From assembly GCF_003576645.1 (NCBI RefSeq), contig NC_044919.1:11859994-11923993 (forward strand): a DNA stretch of 64,000 nucleotides, in the 5' to 3' direction. Positions within the stretch are counted from its first letter, which is position 1. Each line of letters starts with the position of its first letter. The translations under genes were made by a program, and so were the position numbers. This document shows, in pieces, positions 37,201 to 48,360 of the stretch. The stretch comes from Ipomoea triloba (lineage: Eukaryota > Streptophyta > Magnoliopsida > Solanales > Convolvulaceae). Under the pieces are notes generated by a model, which worked only from the letters and a program-made list of their open reading frames with translations, was not told the DNA's origin and did not search any database.

Positions 37201-39756
37201 AGATTGGGTAAAAACTGTATTTTGAAATGGCTATACGAACTGGTTTAGCTTAACATTCTTTATGCATTTATCAAATACATGTATTTATGTGACTAATTGT
37301 AGTATCAATGTGGTGGTAGCTCCTTGGTACCTTTTAATGGAACTCTTATAAAAAAATGTAGAACCGTTTTAGGGTAACATTCTTTATTGACTAAGCCCTA
37401 AGGTAATACATTTATCTGTGCAACTACTATGTTATTAACTGGAGTTCATTGGAGTGTTGATATTTTTAGTTGTGCCAATTTCATACTTATTCATAATGGA
37501 AAATGCTTTTTTCCCCTCTTGATGTGACTTATATTTATTGGGTGCTCGTGAATTGGCTGACCCACTTGTAATCAAATAGTCAAATACTAAAGAATCCAAT
37601 CAGATAACTAAAGGTTACTACTTTAGAATGGAATTGTGTTTATTCTTAAACAATGAAACTTAGATGATGATGTAAATCATACAGGCAAGGCAGAAGGATT
37701 ACTTCCTGTAAGAGGAAGAGGTAGATCTAACTTACTTATCTGGTGGATGCCAACTGAATTTGAATTAAGGTGTAGGTGAGCTGTGAGATGTACTTGGCTC
37801 AAATCCTTAAAATGACATTAGATAACTGAGGTTGAGCTAACACCTAGTGACCTGGGGATGTAATGCTATATCCTTAATTATGGGTACGGGGGGATTTTGG
37901 GAATTTAATGTTCATATGAGAAGTAATTTGAGGCAGAATGTGCAATATATATAATAATAATGAGGAATAAGGTTCAAATTAGCCATTGAACATAACTTGA
38001 AAGTGCAATTACGTCACTGAACGAAAAAAAGTGCAATTACGCCACTGAACACCCCAAATGTATGCAATTTCACCTGATAGCAGGTCACCATCCATTTCTT
38101 AAGGTTATAATTAAATTAATTTTTATTTAAAAATTATTTTATTGATTTTTTAATAAAAAACATTTTAAAAAAAATCACAGGGTGTCTTCGTCTCCACCCT
38201 GAGATGAGCTCTTCGTCTCTGGTTGGAGACGAACACGATCTTTGTCTCCAACCGGAGATGAAGACAGATTGACGAAGGAAGGGGTGGCCGGCGGCCACCC
38301 TCGCGGTTTTATTTTTTTTTATTTGTTTTTTTTTAAAAAATAATTATTAAATTTAATTTAATTAAATTATAACCTGAAGAAATAGATGGTGACTTGCTAT
38401 CAGGTAAAATTGCATACATTTAGAGTGTTCAGTGGTTTAATTGCACTTTTTTTGGTTCAATGGCCTAATTGCACTTTCAGATTACCTCCAGTGGCCAATT
38501 TGGACCTTATCCCTAATAATAATAATAATAATAATAATATCAACAACAACAATAATAATAAAGATGCCTACCGAACTTGAATAGTTCCTTTCTTTTTTTG
38601 ATAATTTGCTTTTACAACAGTATGGCACCTTTCATGATTGAAATTTTGGTCTTCACGGGTTTTTTAGTTCTTCATTGGGTTTTTGATTCTTTTTGACAAT
38701 ATATGGGAGATGTTTTTTATTATCTTTTTCAATTAACAGCAAGGCTCTTCGGCAGTGTCTACTCCTCTGGACAACATTATTAAGGGAACCCAAATTGTTG
38801 CTAACAATTCTGCTTGGCTCAATAAAACAATTCCACCTTCAGGTTTGCCAGAGAGAGCTAGAGTCCCAAATGATAGTATAGATGCGATGAATCGCCCATC
38901 AAAGTTGTCAAAACTAAATGATGGAAGGAGTTCCTATTCACCAGCTGAATTAAATGTTGGTACCTTGGTAACGAGGCCTTCAAGGTCAGCTAGCTTATCT
39001 GGAAATCAAATTTCCGGATCAGAAGAGGCTTCTAGTTCTGAGAAGCCTGCTCTTCAGGTAAGCTTTAACAAACATTCCTGTATTGCATCCATCTTATTGG
39101 CATTGATGAGTATTATTTCCATCAAAAGAAATTAAGAAGGCCTCACAAAATTTCTAGTACTGGCTCCATTTTGATGATTTTCCTGTTAGCTGTGATTACT
39201 ATGAACTATTACTATCGTCATTATTGTAGTTGATATCACTTTTTTTTTTTCCATTTTCTTTCAAACAGTAAGATATCTTCTACTTTGATCCCATCCAACT
39301 GTTTTCTCTTGAACAACTTTGATTAGCAACTTAAACAAATATAATAACTTCACAATCTTAATCTTGAAATCTTTCGAGTCTTTCTCATCCAATTAAGTCT
39401 CAAGTCTAAGGAAGTTCTGGATCATTGTTGTGACTGCGGTGAACTGCTGTTATTATAATTATTTTGAGTGTTTTATATCCTATCAAATACAGGAGAATTA
39501 CTTATACGATTAGTATATTATTTGTTGTGTTTCAAACAGTTTAGTATATTGTTCTTAAGGTCCCGTTTGATTTCCGTTAATCCTGAATCAATTTTCATCC
39601 AAGGTCTCTCTTTCACACCTGCAGATAACCCCAGATGTAGAGTCTGCCTTATTGCAGCAAGTGCTGAGTCTCACGCCAGAACAGTTAAACTCATTGCCCC
39701 CGGATCAGCGACAACAGGTCCTTCAGCTTCAACGGATGCTTCGGCAGCCAACATAG
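31227..39756 (+). CDS. CSTF64: Cleavage stimulation factor subunit CstF64, 10 exons, 524 aa
   Basis: RNA-binding subunit of the CstF complex, which recognises the U/GU-rich element downstream of poly(A) sites in pre-mRNA 3' end formation in the nucleus. Exons: 31227-31263, 31481-31559, 32531-32705, 34670-34703, 34800-35044, 35500-35577, 36551-36586, 36722-37162, 38740-39057, 39625-39756. Phases join to 1,575 nt. An N-terminal RRM (about 11-86) shows RNP2 VFVGNI and RNP1 KGYGFCEY (50-57). The hinge, which in the family binds CstF77 or symplekin, is around 150-228 ([17 protein letters not shown]). A Pro/Gln-rich middle (about 229-481) follows. The C-terminal helical domain is 482-524 ([19 protein letters not shown]). 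It is somewhat longer than the roughly 460 aa I recall for Arabidopsis, the excess lying in the middle. The ATG at 31227 gives [15 protein letters not shown]. Exon 10 has a second copy at 54010. Confidence 0.93.
33791..34536. mobile_element. hAT-type MITE carrying a nested MITE, CSTF64 intron 3
   Basis: The outer ends 'ggccctgtttggtaaaatga' and 'ttttaccaaacagggcc' are inverted repeats with matching 'tagctgatagttattagctg' subterminal sequence. Without the nested element it would be about 315 bp. The 8-bp flanks do not match well, so the target duplication has decayed or the ends are slightly off. Confidence 0.75.
34018..34445. mobile_element. PIF/Harbinger (Tourist-like) MITE nested in the previous one
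   Basis: Ends 'gggtgtgtttggtaa' and 'tttccaaacacaccc' are inverted repeats and are flanked by TTA on both sides (34015-34017, 34446-34448), the typical Harbinger target. The interior has many 'ggaaaatga/tcattttcc' inverted motifs. The fragment at 18925-19086 belongs to the same family. Confidence 0.82.
37962..38513. mobile_element. MITE with very long TIRs, CSTF64 intron 8
   Basis: Starts 'ggaataaggttcaaattagc'. The right end is the diverged reverse complement ('...ccaatttggaccttatccc'). The arms pair over roughly 130 bp through 'gaaagtgcaattac' and 'gtatgcaatttcacctgata'. The centre holds an inner palindrome about 'cttcgtctctggttggagac' (38208-38265). 'taataataat'-like sequence flanks both ends. 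Confidence 0.75.
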
Positions 39757-40640
39757 GCCAAAGGACCGAGAGTTCGGATCCCCAGTTATCAGTGAGCTGC
39801 TCTTCCACTCATCCGAACAAATATCGAAAAGGGGTCATCATCAGCAGCCACTGCACAAAGCAGAAAGTGTACAAAACGGTTGCCCTTGTGGCCATATAAA
39901 GTATGTGTTCAGTGTGGCATGCTGTTTCTTAAATCAATTTTTCCTGTTGTAAATTTATCTTATTTTTTAAAGATTAGCATAGGATAAATGCTAGAAAGGT
40001 TTTCCATTCATGTAACGATGTATTANTATACACAGACTATTGTTTTCTCTTTTCCCTCCACTCATAATACTTGCTTATATCCTATCGATAATACAAACAT
40101 GTATGAATGAATTAATGGTGAATTCCTCATATTGAATAGTGTTTTAAGTATGGGAAGGTAATGATGCACTTTTGTATTTCATATAAAGCTGTACAAATGA
40201 ACTTTGTGTATATATATAAGGTAGGGAAAAAACTCTCGTCAATCAACTCTGGTCCTACTAAGACCTTTTGTAAACATGTTTGGCAATTGATTATAGCTTT
40301 TAACATGAATATTAAATAGTAGTTCTTGTTGAATCTCGCACGAAGTGACAATCTAATTCAATATGCTTAGTGCACTCATGAAACACATGATTATTTAAAT
40401 ATCTATCACACCACAAAGGAACTGGTTTATATATTCAGCTCTACTCCAATCTCCCCAAGAACATTATGCATCCAGGTTACCTCACAAGTCACATGGGTCA
40501 TCGCTCTCTATTTATATTTTACACTAGAGTGAGACATAACACTTTGCTTCTTACTCTTCAACGAGACTAAATTGCCACCAAAGAATACACAATATCCCGT
40601 TATAGACTTTTTGTCACTTTTGACCTAGCCCAATCAACGT
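39757..40640 (+). other. CSTF64 3' UTR and downstream (duplicated at 54142-55100)
   Basis: The region after the CSTF64 stop matches 54142-55100 closely. Unit A lacks about 90 bp that are present in unit B at about 54413-54507. The single N in unit A (40026) sits exactly at that indel. No gene is seen. Confidence 0.7.
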
Positions 40641-40675
40641 TAGAGAAGGCCTCAACACTCATGTGTCATGATTGA

Positions 40676-41200
40676 CATACAAGATTCCTTTCCTGAGAGC
40701 ACTCTTCATACTGTACAATTCAAACTACAACCTCCCAATGAGGTTTTGTAGGGGATGCCATGAATTGACTCACCACACTTACCAGAAAGGCAATATCAAG
40801 GCGAGTGATAGCAAGATATTTTAACTTCTCCACTAGTTTCCTATATATACCTCTTTGGATCTTCGAGAAACTCCCCCTCACTAGTTACATGCTTAACACT
40901 CTGGTACATAGGAGTTTCACAAGGCTTTGACTCTAAGAGCCTAGAGTCTTCAAGTAAATCTAGCACATATATACTTCCATTGCGAAAGAAATGTCTCAGA
41001 ATGAACAACTTCAATCCCAATGGAGGTTCATTGGTGTAATTACTGAGTTCGGAATGCAACGTAGTGCCTATGATCACATTATTTTTTTACAAACACGCTA
41101 ACCATGACAGTGTTTTGTTAATTGTGTATGTTGATGATATAGTGTTCACATGTGATGTAAGATGATCAATGTGCTCAAGTCTTTTCTTAAAGGGAAGTTC
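40676..41200. mobile_element. Rearranged Copia reverse-transcriptase fragment (unit A)
   Basis: The minus strand at about 41000-40700 reads LDLLEDSRLLESKPCETPM and then EGEFLEDPKRY, the part of Copia pol after the RT core. Immediately to the right, the plus strand at about 41036-41160 reads VITEFGMQRSAYDHIIF and then VYVDDIVFTCD, the RT active-site part. So two neighbouring pol segments lie head to head. Stops and frameshifts make it non-functional. The same arrangement is at 55160-55690. Confidence 0.75.
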
Positions 41201-41975
41201 CATACTTTTTCTTCGTAATCCCTTGGATTATGGGAGTTGAATAATTTATGGTGTAGTTGTGTCAAATTAAGTTAAATTGGTTTATCATTTTCGCTGTCCA
41301 GTTGATAGATTGGTTTATCAAAAGATTGTCGGAGAAGAGAATCGAGCGTGTGTGACATCCTCTTGATTCTGATCTTGACAAAAAAAAAATGTAAGGTTTT
41401 TCTTCCCTTTCTACTCCTTTGTTCTTTAATTTAAACATTCAAATCTCTAAAACTTTCTTTCTTCAGTGACACAAATTATTTGTTCACACAAGCTTCAAAA
41501 CAGGTGATTCTTTAACCTTTATATATAGGCAAAAACTTGTGTGAGACGGGTCGGGTCACACAATTATATGTGTCAACATGTGCATATCATGTGCATTTTT
41601 ATGATTCTCTCTCTGTTTCCTATCTCATCCTACGCTCCATGTTTCCACTCTCTGCATCTGACGCCTCTAATCCTTGCATTCGCCCTCACCATCTCCGTCA
41701 ATCCCTCTCATCCTTGCATCTGGCACTCACCATCTCCGTCAATCCCTCTCATCCTTGCATCTGGCACTCACCATCTCCGTCTCTCTCCTCTGCTCATCAA
41801 GCTCTCCGCCTCCTCCCATATCCACTGCCTCCATTTCCTCTGCAGCTTCCAACTCTTGGTAAGTATTGCAATTTGGCTAATGTGCATTTCTCTTATTCAA
41901 ACACATTATGTAACATTAAATATATAATCGGCATTGTAGTCATCAAACACAATACTTAATAGCCTAAATCTATTA

Positions 41976-42233
41976 CTACCTCCGTCCCAAAATGGTTGTC
42001 TGGTTCGTTTAACGAGGCTTGACTGAAGTAATTTTTAATTCAATTTTTCATATTATTAAGTTTAGCATTAATATATAAAATTTATATATTTGGAAACTAC
42101 ATTAAAAGTACTATTAAACACAAAAAATTAAATTTAAAAATAATAAAAAATTACTAAAGAGAATAAGCAAAGAAGGGAGAGTTGATTTGACCAATGAATA
42201 GTAAATAAGACAGGTAAAATGTGACAGAGGGAG
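41976..42233. mobile_element. Stowaway-like MITE, third copy, inside the TIR element
   Basis: Starts 'ctacctccgtcccaaaat', ends 'gtgacagagggag', with TA on both sides. It is 258 bp, in reverse orientation relative to the copies at 18667 and 21922. Unit B has the uninterrupted site ('atctattacttcacagc', about 56405-56421). This proves the borders and the TA target. Confidence 0.93.
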
Positions 42234-42989
42234 TACTTCACAGCACAAATGAATAATCAATACTATAACTGCCATTAAATATTCTACATCACTGATCAAT
42301 CACATTGCAATCATGTGAAGATGTACATATTTGACCAAAACAAGCAGAAAAATAACTACAGTCACCCCCTTCCATGTCTCAAATATTATACATCAAGAAC
42401 AATATATTGGAGGAATGTATTAATAGAAAAAATAAATTCAGGTTTTATTTAAGCAAATATTGTTGGAAAAGAAGAGACATGGAAGATAACAGCACAAAAT
42501 CAAGAAGAACAAAACAGAAAACAGAAACTTGAACAGGAACACAAAATCAATAATTTATTTCTAGAAATTGCCACTTCCAGACTGGGGGTATAGAAGCTGA
42601 ATTTTGTTTCTGAGAATAAAATTCTTAATTTTGTTTTTATTCCAGACTGGGGTATAGAAGCTGAATTTTTTTGACATTATTTTAGTTATTGGTAATTTAG
42701 TCCAGTACTCCAGTACAATAATCTACATGTGGGAACTAGTTGACACTTGATAGAATGACTACGAAATCAATTTTTTTTCTAATGGGGTTTTCAAAATATC
42801 GCTTTATTTTTCTGAATCATTAGCATTTTTATCCATAAGTTGACCTTTTTCTTTTCTTGTTTTATTCTCAATTCTTACTTTGCTAGAATCAATCAGTTCT
42901 CGGCTGGAAAGACTATTTAGCAGTTCATCATCAATCATTATATTCCGGCAGATATAAAAATTGATGCTCTGCAAAATCTGGATTCAACT

Positions 42990-44520
42990 AGAAAAATCTA
43001 CTACTTTATAGCCTAAAACTAGTAATTCATAACACAAATGAATACTCAACACTTTAAGCATTAAATATACTATGGAGTTGCCTTCAAAAAAATATACTAC
43101 GGAGTACTTTATAGTGCAAATAAACTACTTTAACCATCAAACACAACACATTATAGAGCAAATATACTACTTAATTGCACAAATGAACAATCAGCACTTT
43201 AAGCATTAAATCATCACTACTGATACTCAACATTTTAACCATCAAACGTAATATTTAATAGCACTAATATACTACTTCATAACAAAAATGAATAATCAAC
43301 AACACTTAAAGCATTAAATCTAATACTTTATGATGCAAATATACTATTTTATATCACAAATGAATGATCATGACTTTAACCATCAATCACAACACTATAT
43401 AGAGTAAATATACTACTTAATTGCACAAATGAATAGTCAACACTTTAACTTTTAAATATATAATACATAATAGCTTTAAACTAGTACGCTATAACACAAA
43501 TGAATACCCAACACTTTAATCATCAAACACAATACTTAATAGCACAAATATACTAACTACTTCATAACAAAAATGAATATTCAACAACATTTAAGGCATT
43601 AAATCTAATACTTTATGATGCAAATATATTACTTTATATTACAAATGAATGATCATGACGTTAACCATCAAACACAACACTATATAGAGCAAATATATTA
43701 CTTAATTGCACAAATAAACAATCAGCACTTTAAACATTAAATCTAATACTTAATAGTCTAAAACTAGTACTTTATAACACATATGAATACTCAACACTTT
43801 AACCATCAAACACAATACTTTATAGCGCAACTATATTACTTCATATCACAAATGAATAATCATGTCTTTAACCATCCAATACAATACTTTATAGCACAAA
43901 TATACTACCTAATAGCACAAATGAAAACTCAACACTTTAACCATTAAATGTAATACTTTATAGCCTAAAACTAGTACTTTAAAACACAAATAAATAGTCA
44001 ACACTTTAACCATTAAATCTAATACGTAATAGCCTAAAACTAATACTTTATAACACAAATGAATACTCAACACTTTAACCATCAAGCACAATACTTAATA
44101 GCACAAATATACTACTTCATAACAAAAATGAATAATCAACACTTTAAGCATTACATATAATACTTTATGATGCAAATATATTACTTTATATCACAAATGA
44201 ATGATAATGACTTTAACCATCAAACACAACACATTAAAGAACAAATATACTTTTTAATTACACAAATAAATAGTCAACACTTTAACCATTAAATCTAATA
44301 CGTAATAGTCTAAAACTAATACTTTATAACACAAATGAATACTCAATACTTTAACCATCAAACACAAACTTAATAGCACAAATATACTACTTCATAAGAA
44401 AAATGAATACTCAACACTTAAATCATTAAATCTAATACTTTATGATGCAAATACACTACTTTATATTACAAATGAATGTTCATGACTTTAACCATCAAAC
44501 ACAACCACATTAGAAACTTG
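42990..44520. repeat. Satellite-like array of about 70-bp monomers with about 280-bp higher-order period
   Basis: Monomers follow the pattern 'tactttat..cacaaatgaat(a)ctcaacactttaacc' with variants. The marker 'aaccatcaaacacaatactt' (or near copies) recurs near 43236, 43520, 43804, 44080 and 44356, about 276-285 bp apart, so four variant monomers form a higher-order unit repeated about five times. Unit B keeps only about one to two units (57170-57650). Confidence 0.8.
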
Positions 44521-45640
44521 AAAGAAGTTTTTATAAGCTTCAACCATTAATCTGATTTCCTTATAGCCTCTGGGCTCACTTCATCCACTGTTTCTATTAC
44601 AGCACGTTTGGTTCACGGAATGAACTACGTAATGGACTGAAAGTTGTAATTTTAGTGGTGATTAAAAATAAGAGTATCGTTCTCAAGGAATGGCTTAAAG
44701 GGGATTTGAGTAATAAGGGGTTAAACACGGGTTCATAGAGTGTTTGAAAGCTAACCTAAAGATATTGGATTGTTGCATGTTTAAGAAATCGGTAATGTAA
44801 ACAAGTAATTGAAGTACAAGAACAATATATGGAATAGAGATTTGAACCAAACATCCTTGAATAAAATCCCTTGTGTCTAAAGATTAAGATGTGTAAGTCT
44901 AGATGATGAACTTGGGGAAATGGTTTAAGTGCCAATGTCACTCTCGTGATCAATTGGACTATCAACTAATCCTAAGTCCCATTCTCATGGCAACTTGGTT
45001 AGAAGAGGCAATTTAACAAACACTTTGTGTGCCTATTTCCTTCAAACTCCCTTTTCTCAAAGGTGAGTAAGAAATATGAGAGGTATGACTATGGTGTAGC
45101 CCTATTCTCATAGGTGGAACACCAATTCCAAAAATCTCTTGCATAGTTTGGCCATAACTATGAAGATTCAGATCAATTCTACCCAATTCATAGCCAAGTT
45201 CAACATTAAGACAATACAAACCTAATTTATGCAATTTAATTCATATTGGGATTCAAGGAAGTTCAGTTCAAATCCTAAATATGTTTAAGTATTCATATTT
45301 TGAATGTAAAGCAATAATCAATTGAAATAATAAACATATAATTCAAACAAAACTTTAAGAAATATAAATGCAAAAATATGAGATAAAGAACTTAACTTGA
45401 TAATTTAATGGAATGAATAATCTGAAATTGATGTTGAATGTTGGAAACACAAATGGATTCTTCTTCTAAATTTCCTAATTAATGATTGATTACAAGTGTG
45501 GGAAGTGTTTTCTAAAGTTTCCTAGAGAGAAAAACTAAAAGGGAATTTGGAAATTCAAAAGTGATTACAAAATAACCAACTAATGGTATTTATAGTGTAA
45601 TTTTTGCGCCATTTCGTAGCCTCCAGGATAGGAAGTTACG
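44521..45640. other. Unassigned inner part of the TIR element (unit A only)
   Basis: Contains 'gcacgtttggttcacggaat' and 'tatcgttctcaaggaatggc' followed by AT-rich sequence. No protein is seen on either strand. It is absent from unit B, so it was either deleted there or inserted in unit A. Confidence 0.5.
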
Positions 45641-45643
45641 GCG

Positions 45644-45863
45644 GGACTCACGGTGTGAGTCCCACCGTGAGTCTCAACGATCAGAAACTGATCATTGAGA
45701 CTCACGCTGACACTCACGATGTGAGTGTCAGTGTGAGTTCAATGATCAGTTTCTGATCAGCACTCACGCTGAGACTCACGGTGTGAGTCTCAGCGTGAGT
45801 TTCTGATCAGAAACCACACTGAGGACTCACGCTGACACTCACGGTGTGAGTGTCAGCGTGAGT
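45644..45863. repeat. Cluster of perfect and near-perfect hairpins
   Basis: Four palindromes in 220 bp: 45644-45664 (gggactcac-ggt-gtgagtccc), 45700-45738 (one mismatch), 45762-45800 and 45825-45863. The last two have perfect 18-bp arms and a 3-nt loop, for example 'actcacgctgacactcac' against its complement. They are separated by 'gatcagaaactgatc'-type palindromes. All are built from 'gactcacggtgtgagtc' phrases. Confidence 0.92.
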
Positions 45864-47102
45864 TCTTCTAATTGACATTCACGCTATCGTTTTGCTCCTT
45901 CGTGCCCCGGCATGCCCTCGGGTGTTTTCCTTGTGCTTTAAAGTCTCGTTTTCTCCCAAGATTAACATCTTTTCATGCTTGTTTTCTCATTACTTGATCT
46001 TTCATTCCTTCAATCAAAATACACAAAATTAAACACTATTCCACATTCTTTTACATAACGTTTAAATAGAAAGCAAGCATAAATATGCACAAATAAAAGG
46101 CTATTTTATGACATATCATGGACATTTAGACATTATAGTTCACCTTATAAAGAATCATTTTCCCAAGACTACAGTACTACACGTTACTACAAATTGCATA
46201 CCTTCATCAAAGATGCACTCTGTATAAATACTTCAATACAATGTAGCACAAATGCCTAAACTGGATTAAGTTACTACATATACTGATATGGAAAGTAGTA
46301 CTTACTACTTTGTATAACATAGTATTAGAGAAGGAAAAAAAAAAAGCAACTAGAACAGCTTTGTACTGGAAGTTTCCGGTCAGTCTGGCAAAGACGTGGT
46401 TATAATTGACATGGTGAATACTCAACACTTAAAACATTAAATCTAATAATTTATGATGCAATAGTACTACTTTATATCACGGTAATAGCAGTTACCGGTG
46501 GCGAAGTTTCTCTACGATACAAACGCAATCCGACTTATTGCAAACGCAAAACTTCGAGAAACTAAACGGAATGGCGACCACTGCGAGAAAATGAAGAAAT
46601 TAAACGGAGAGTATAGCTTTTCTGCCGCAAACGTACATTATATTAGTTACCGATGGCAAAATATCTCTACAAACGCAAAACTCTGAGAAATTAAATGGAA
46701 TGGCGACCGCAAGAAAAGGAAGAATATGAGTGTGCCGTGAGAACCGCAAGAATTGGACTGTAATAGTAAAACTCTAGTAAATTTTACACATTAAAACTAT
46801 CAAAAAAAAAAAAAAAAAAACTCACCTGAGATTGTGAAGGAAATCCACCTTTGTTTGAAAATTAGATGAAAAAGTGGAGGGGAACTCAGCGTCTCTGCTG
46901 CTCAGAGAGTTTGTACGTGAAAGAACACAGGAAACACGAAAAAATGGAGCGAAAAATTGATAAACTGAAATAATAAAACTTGCTAAAAAAAGCCCATATC
47001 TGATTGTTTAAAAAAAATCTCAAACAAAACTAATCCATAAATTAAATATGACCAAATTATGTGACCCGACCCGTCTCACACAAGTGTTACCCTTATATAT
47101 AT

Positions 47103-47582
47103 GGCAAAAACTTGTGTGGAAGCATCTCACCATGAGACAGGTAGGGTCGGATCGGGTTAAGATGCAAATGTAACACTTATATGTACAAATGTCATACTTA
47201 TATGCTCAAATATAATAATAATTAGGAATAACATTTTTGTTACTTATTAGGGTAAATGTAATACTTTTAAGGGAAAATACAATACTTTTACATTTCGATT
47301 TAAAAGTATTACATTTTTCCTCAAAAGTATTATATTTGCTCTTATAAGTGAGATGTACTTGTCAACATTACTTATTATGAAAAATGTATTACTTTTTCTC
47401 TTATAAGTAACAAAAATTGTATTTTTGATTAGTGCTATATCATATAAGTATGAGATTTGCACATATAAGTATGACATTTGCATGGTACTTTGACCCGACC
47501 CGACTCGTCTCACGAATAAGGATCTGTGAGACGGTCTCACGAATAAGGATCTGTGAGACGGTCTCACACAAGTGTGACCCTC
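47103..47582. mobile_element. Small TIR element next to the large one (unit A only)
   Basis: Starts 'ggcaaaaacttgtgtggaag' with 'gggtcggatcgggtt' and ends 'ctcacacaagtgtgaccct', the mirrored form, with an internal 32-bp direct duplication ('acggtctcacgaataaggat'). The ends are related to those of 41528-47092. It is flanked by TATATA sequence. In unit B this position carries a different insertion (about 58180-59890). Confidence 0.6.
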
Positions 47583-47849
47583 TATATATATATATATATA
47601 TATATATAAGAGGAATGAGATTATTGAGTTTATACCAAATACTAAAAGTAATGGAAAGATTTATGCATTTCTACTACTATATATCAGTTAAGTCTCAATT
47701 TTATTTATTGTTTAAGATAAAAAATTTTTTTATGAAACCTCTATATTATCAATAAAAAGTATGTAACTAAAAGTTTTGGTGGTACAAACCTTGCAGAGTT
47801 GCAGATATGTGAATTTTAGTATTGATAGAGTTGAATATAAATAATCATA
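47583..47849. other. Duplicated intergenic spacer
   Basis: After an (AT)n run, the sequence from about 47645 matches unit B from about 59928. No gene is seen. It ends at the hAT-like insertion site. Confidence 0.6.
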
Positions 47850-48132
47850 GGGTGTTGCTATTCCTACCACCCATGGTGCAAATAACATTGAAATTTACAA
47901 AATATTACAAATTTCAATAACTTTATAGGTGGTATAAATAGAAATAAGGTATAGATATGGCTATTTACACCACCTTGGTCAACTGTATTAATTACACAAA
48001 GAAAAAAGTGTTGGAACTAGAGTTTTCAAAAAACAAGGTGTTGGAATTAGAGTTTTCAGAAAAAAAAGATATTGAAATACAATGAATATTATTTAAACAA
48101 AATTAAATTGAATAACAATTTAAAATTTTAAA

Positions 48133-48220
<88 letters not shown>

Positions 48221-48286
48221 AAAAAAAACATTNNNNNNNNNNNNNNNNNNNNNNNNNNNNNNNNNNNNNNNNNNNNNNNNNNNNNN

Positions 48287-48360
<74 letters not shown>

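Larger units (their letters stand above)
41528..47092. mobile_element. 5.6-kb TIR element with 9-bp target duplication, unit A
   Basis: Ends are inverted repeats of about 35 bp (core 'acttgtgtgagacgggtcgg' left, its complement right), flanked by 'ttatatata' (41519-41527 and 47093-47101). A 9-bp duplication fits Mutator-like elements. The left part has C-rich, exon-like sequence with a 41-bp tandem duplication (41680-41780). The middle is a satellite array (42990-44520) and a hairpin cluster (45644-45863). The right part (46490-47040) looks gene-derived. No transposase is seen, so it may be a Pack-MULE-like non-autonomous element. The unit B copy is 56009-58168. Confidence 0.72.

Noticed and set aside
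41537..41959. Frames of 128-140 aa rich in Ser/Pro/His
   Set aside because: Three overlapping frames in the C-rich repeat of the TIR element, shifted by indels between the two units, so not a conserved protein.
43909..44091. Repetitive Leu/Val-rich minus-strand frame
   Set aside because: Simply the satellite array read on the other strand.
47432..47755. 107-aa frame with a repeated RIRICETVS phrase
   Set aside because: It comes from the 32-bp direct duplication in a TIR element end and runs into (AT)n.
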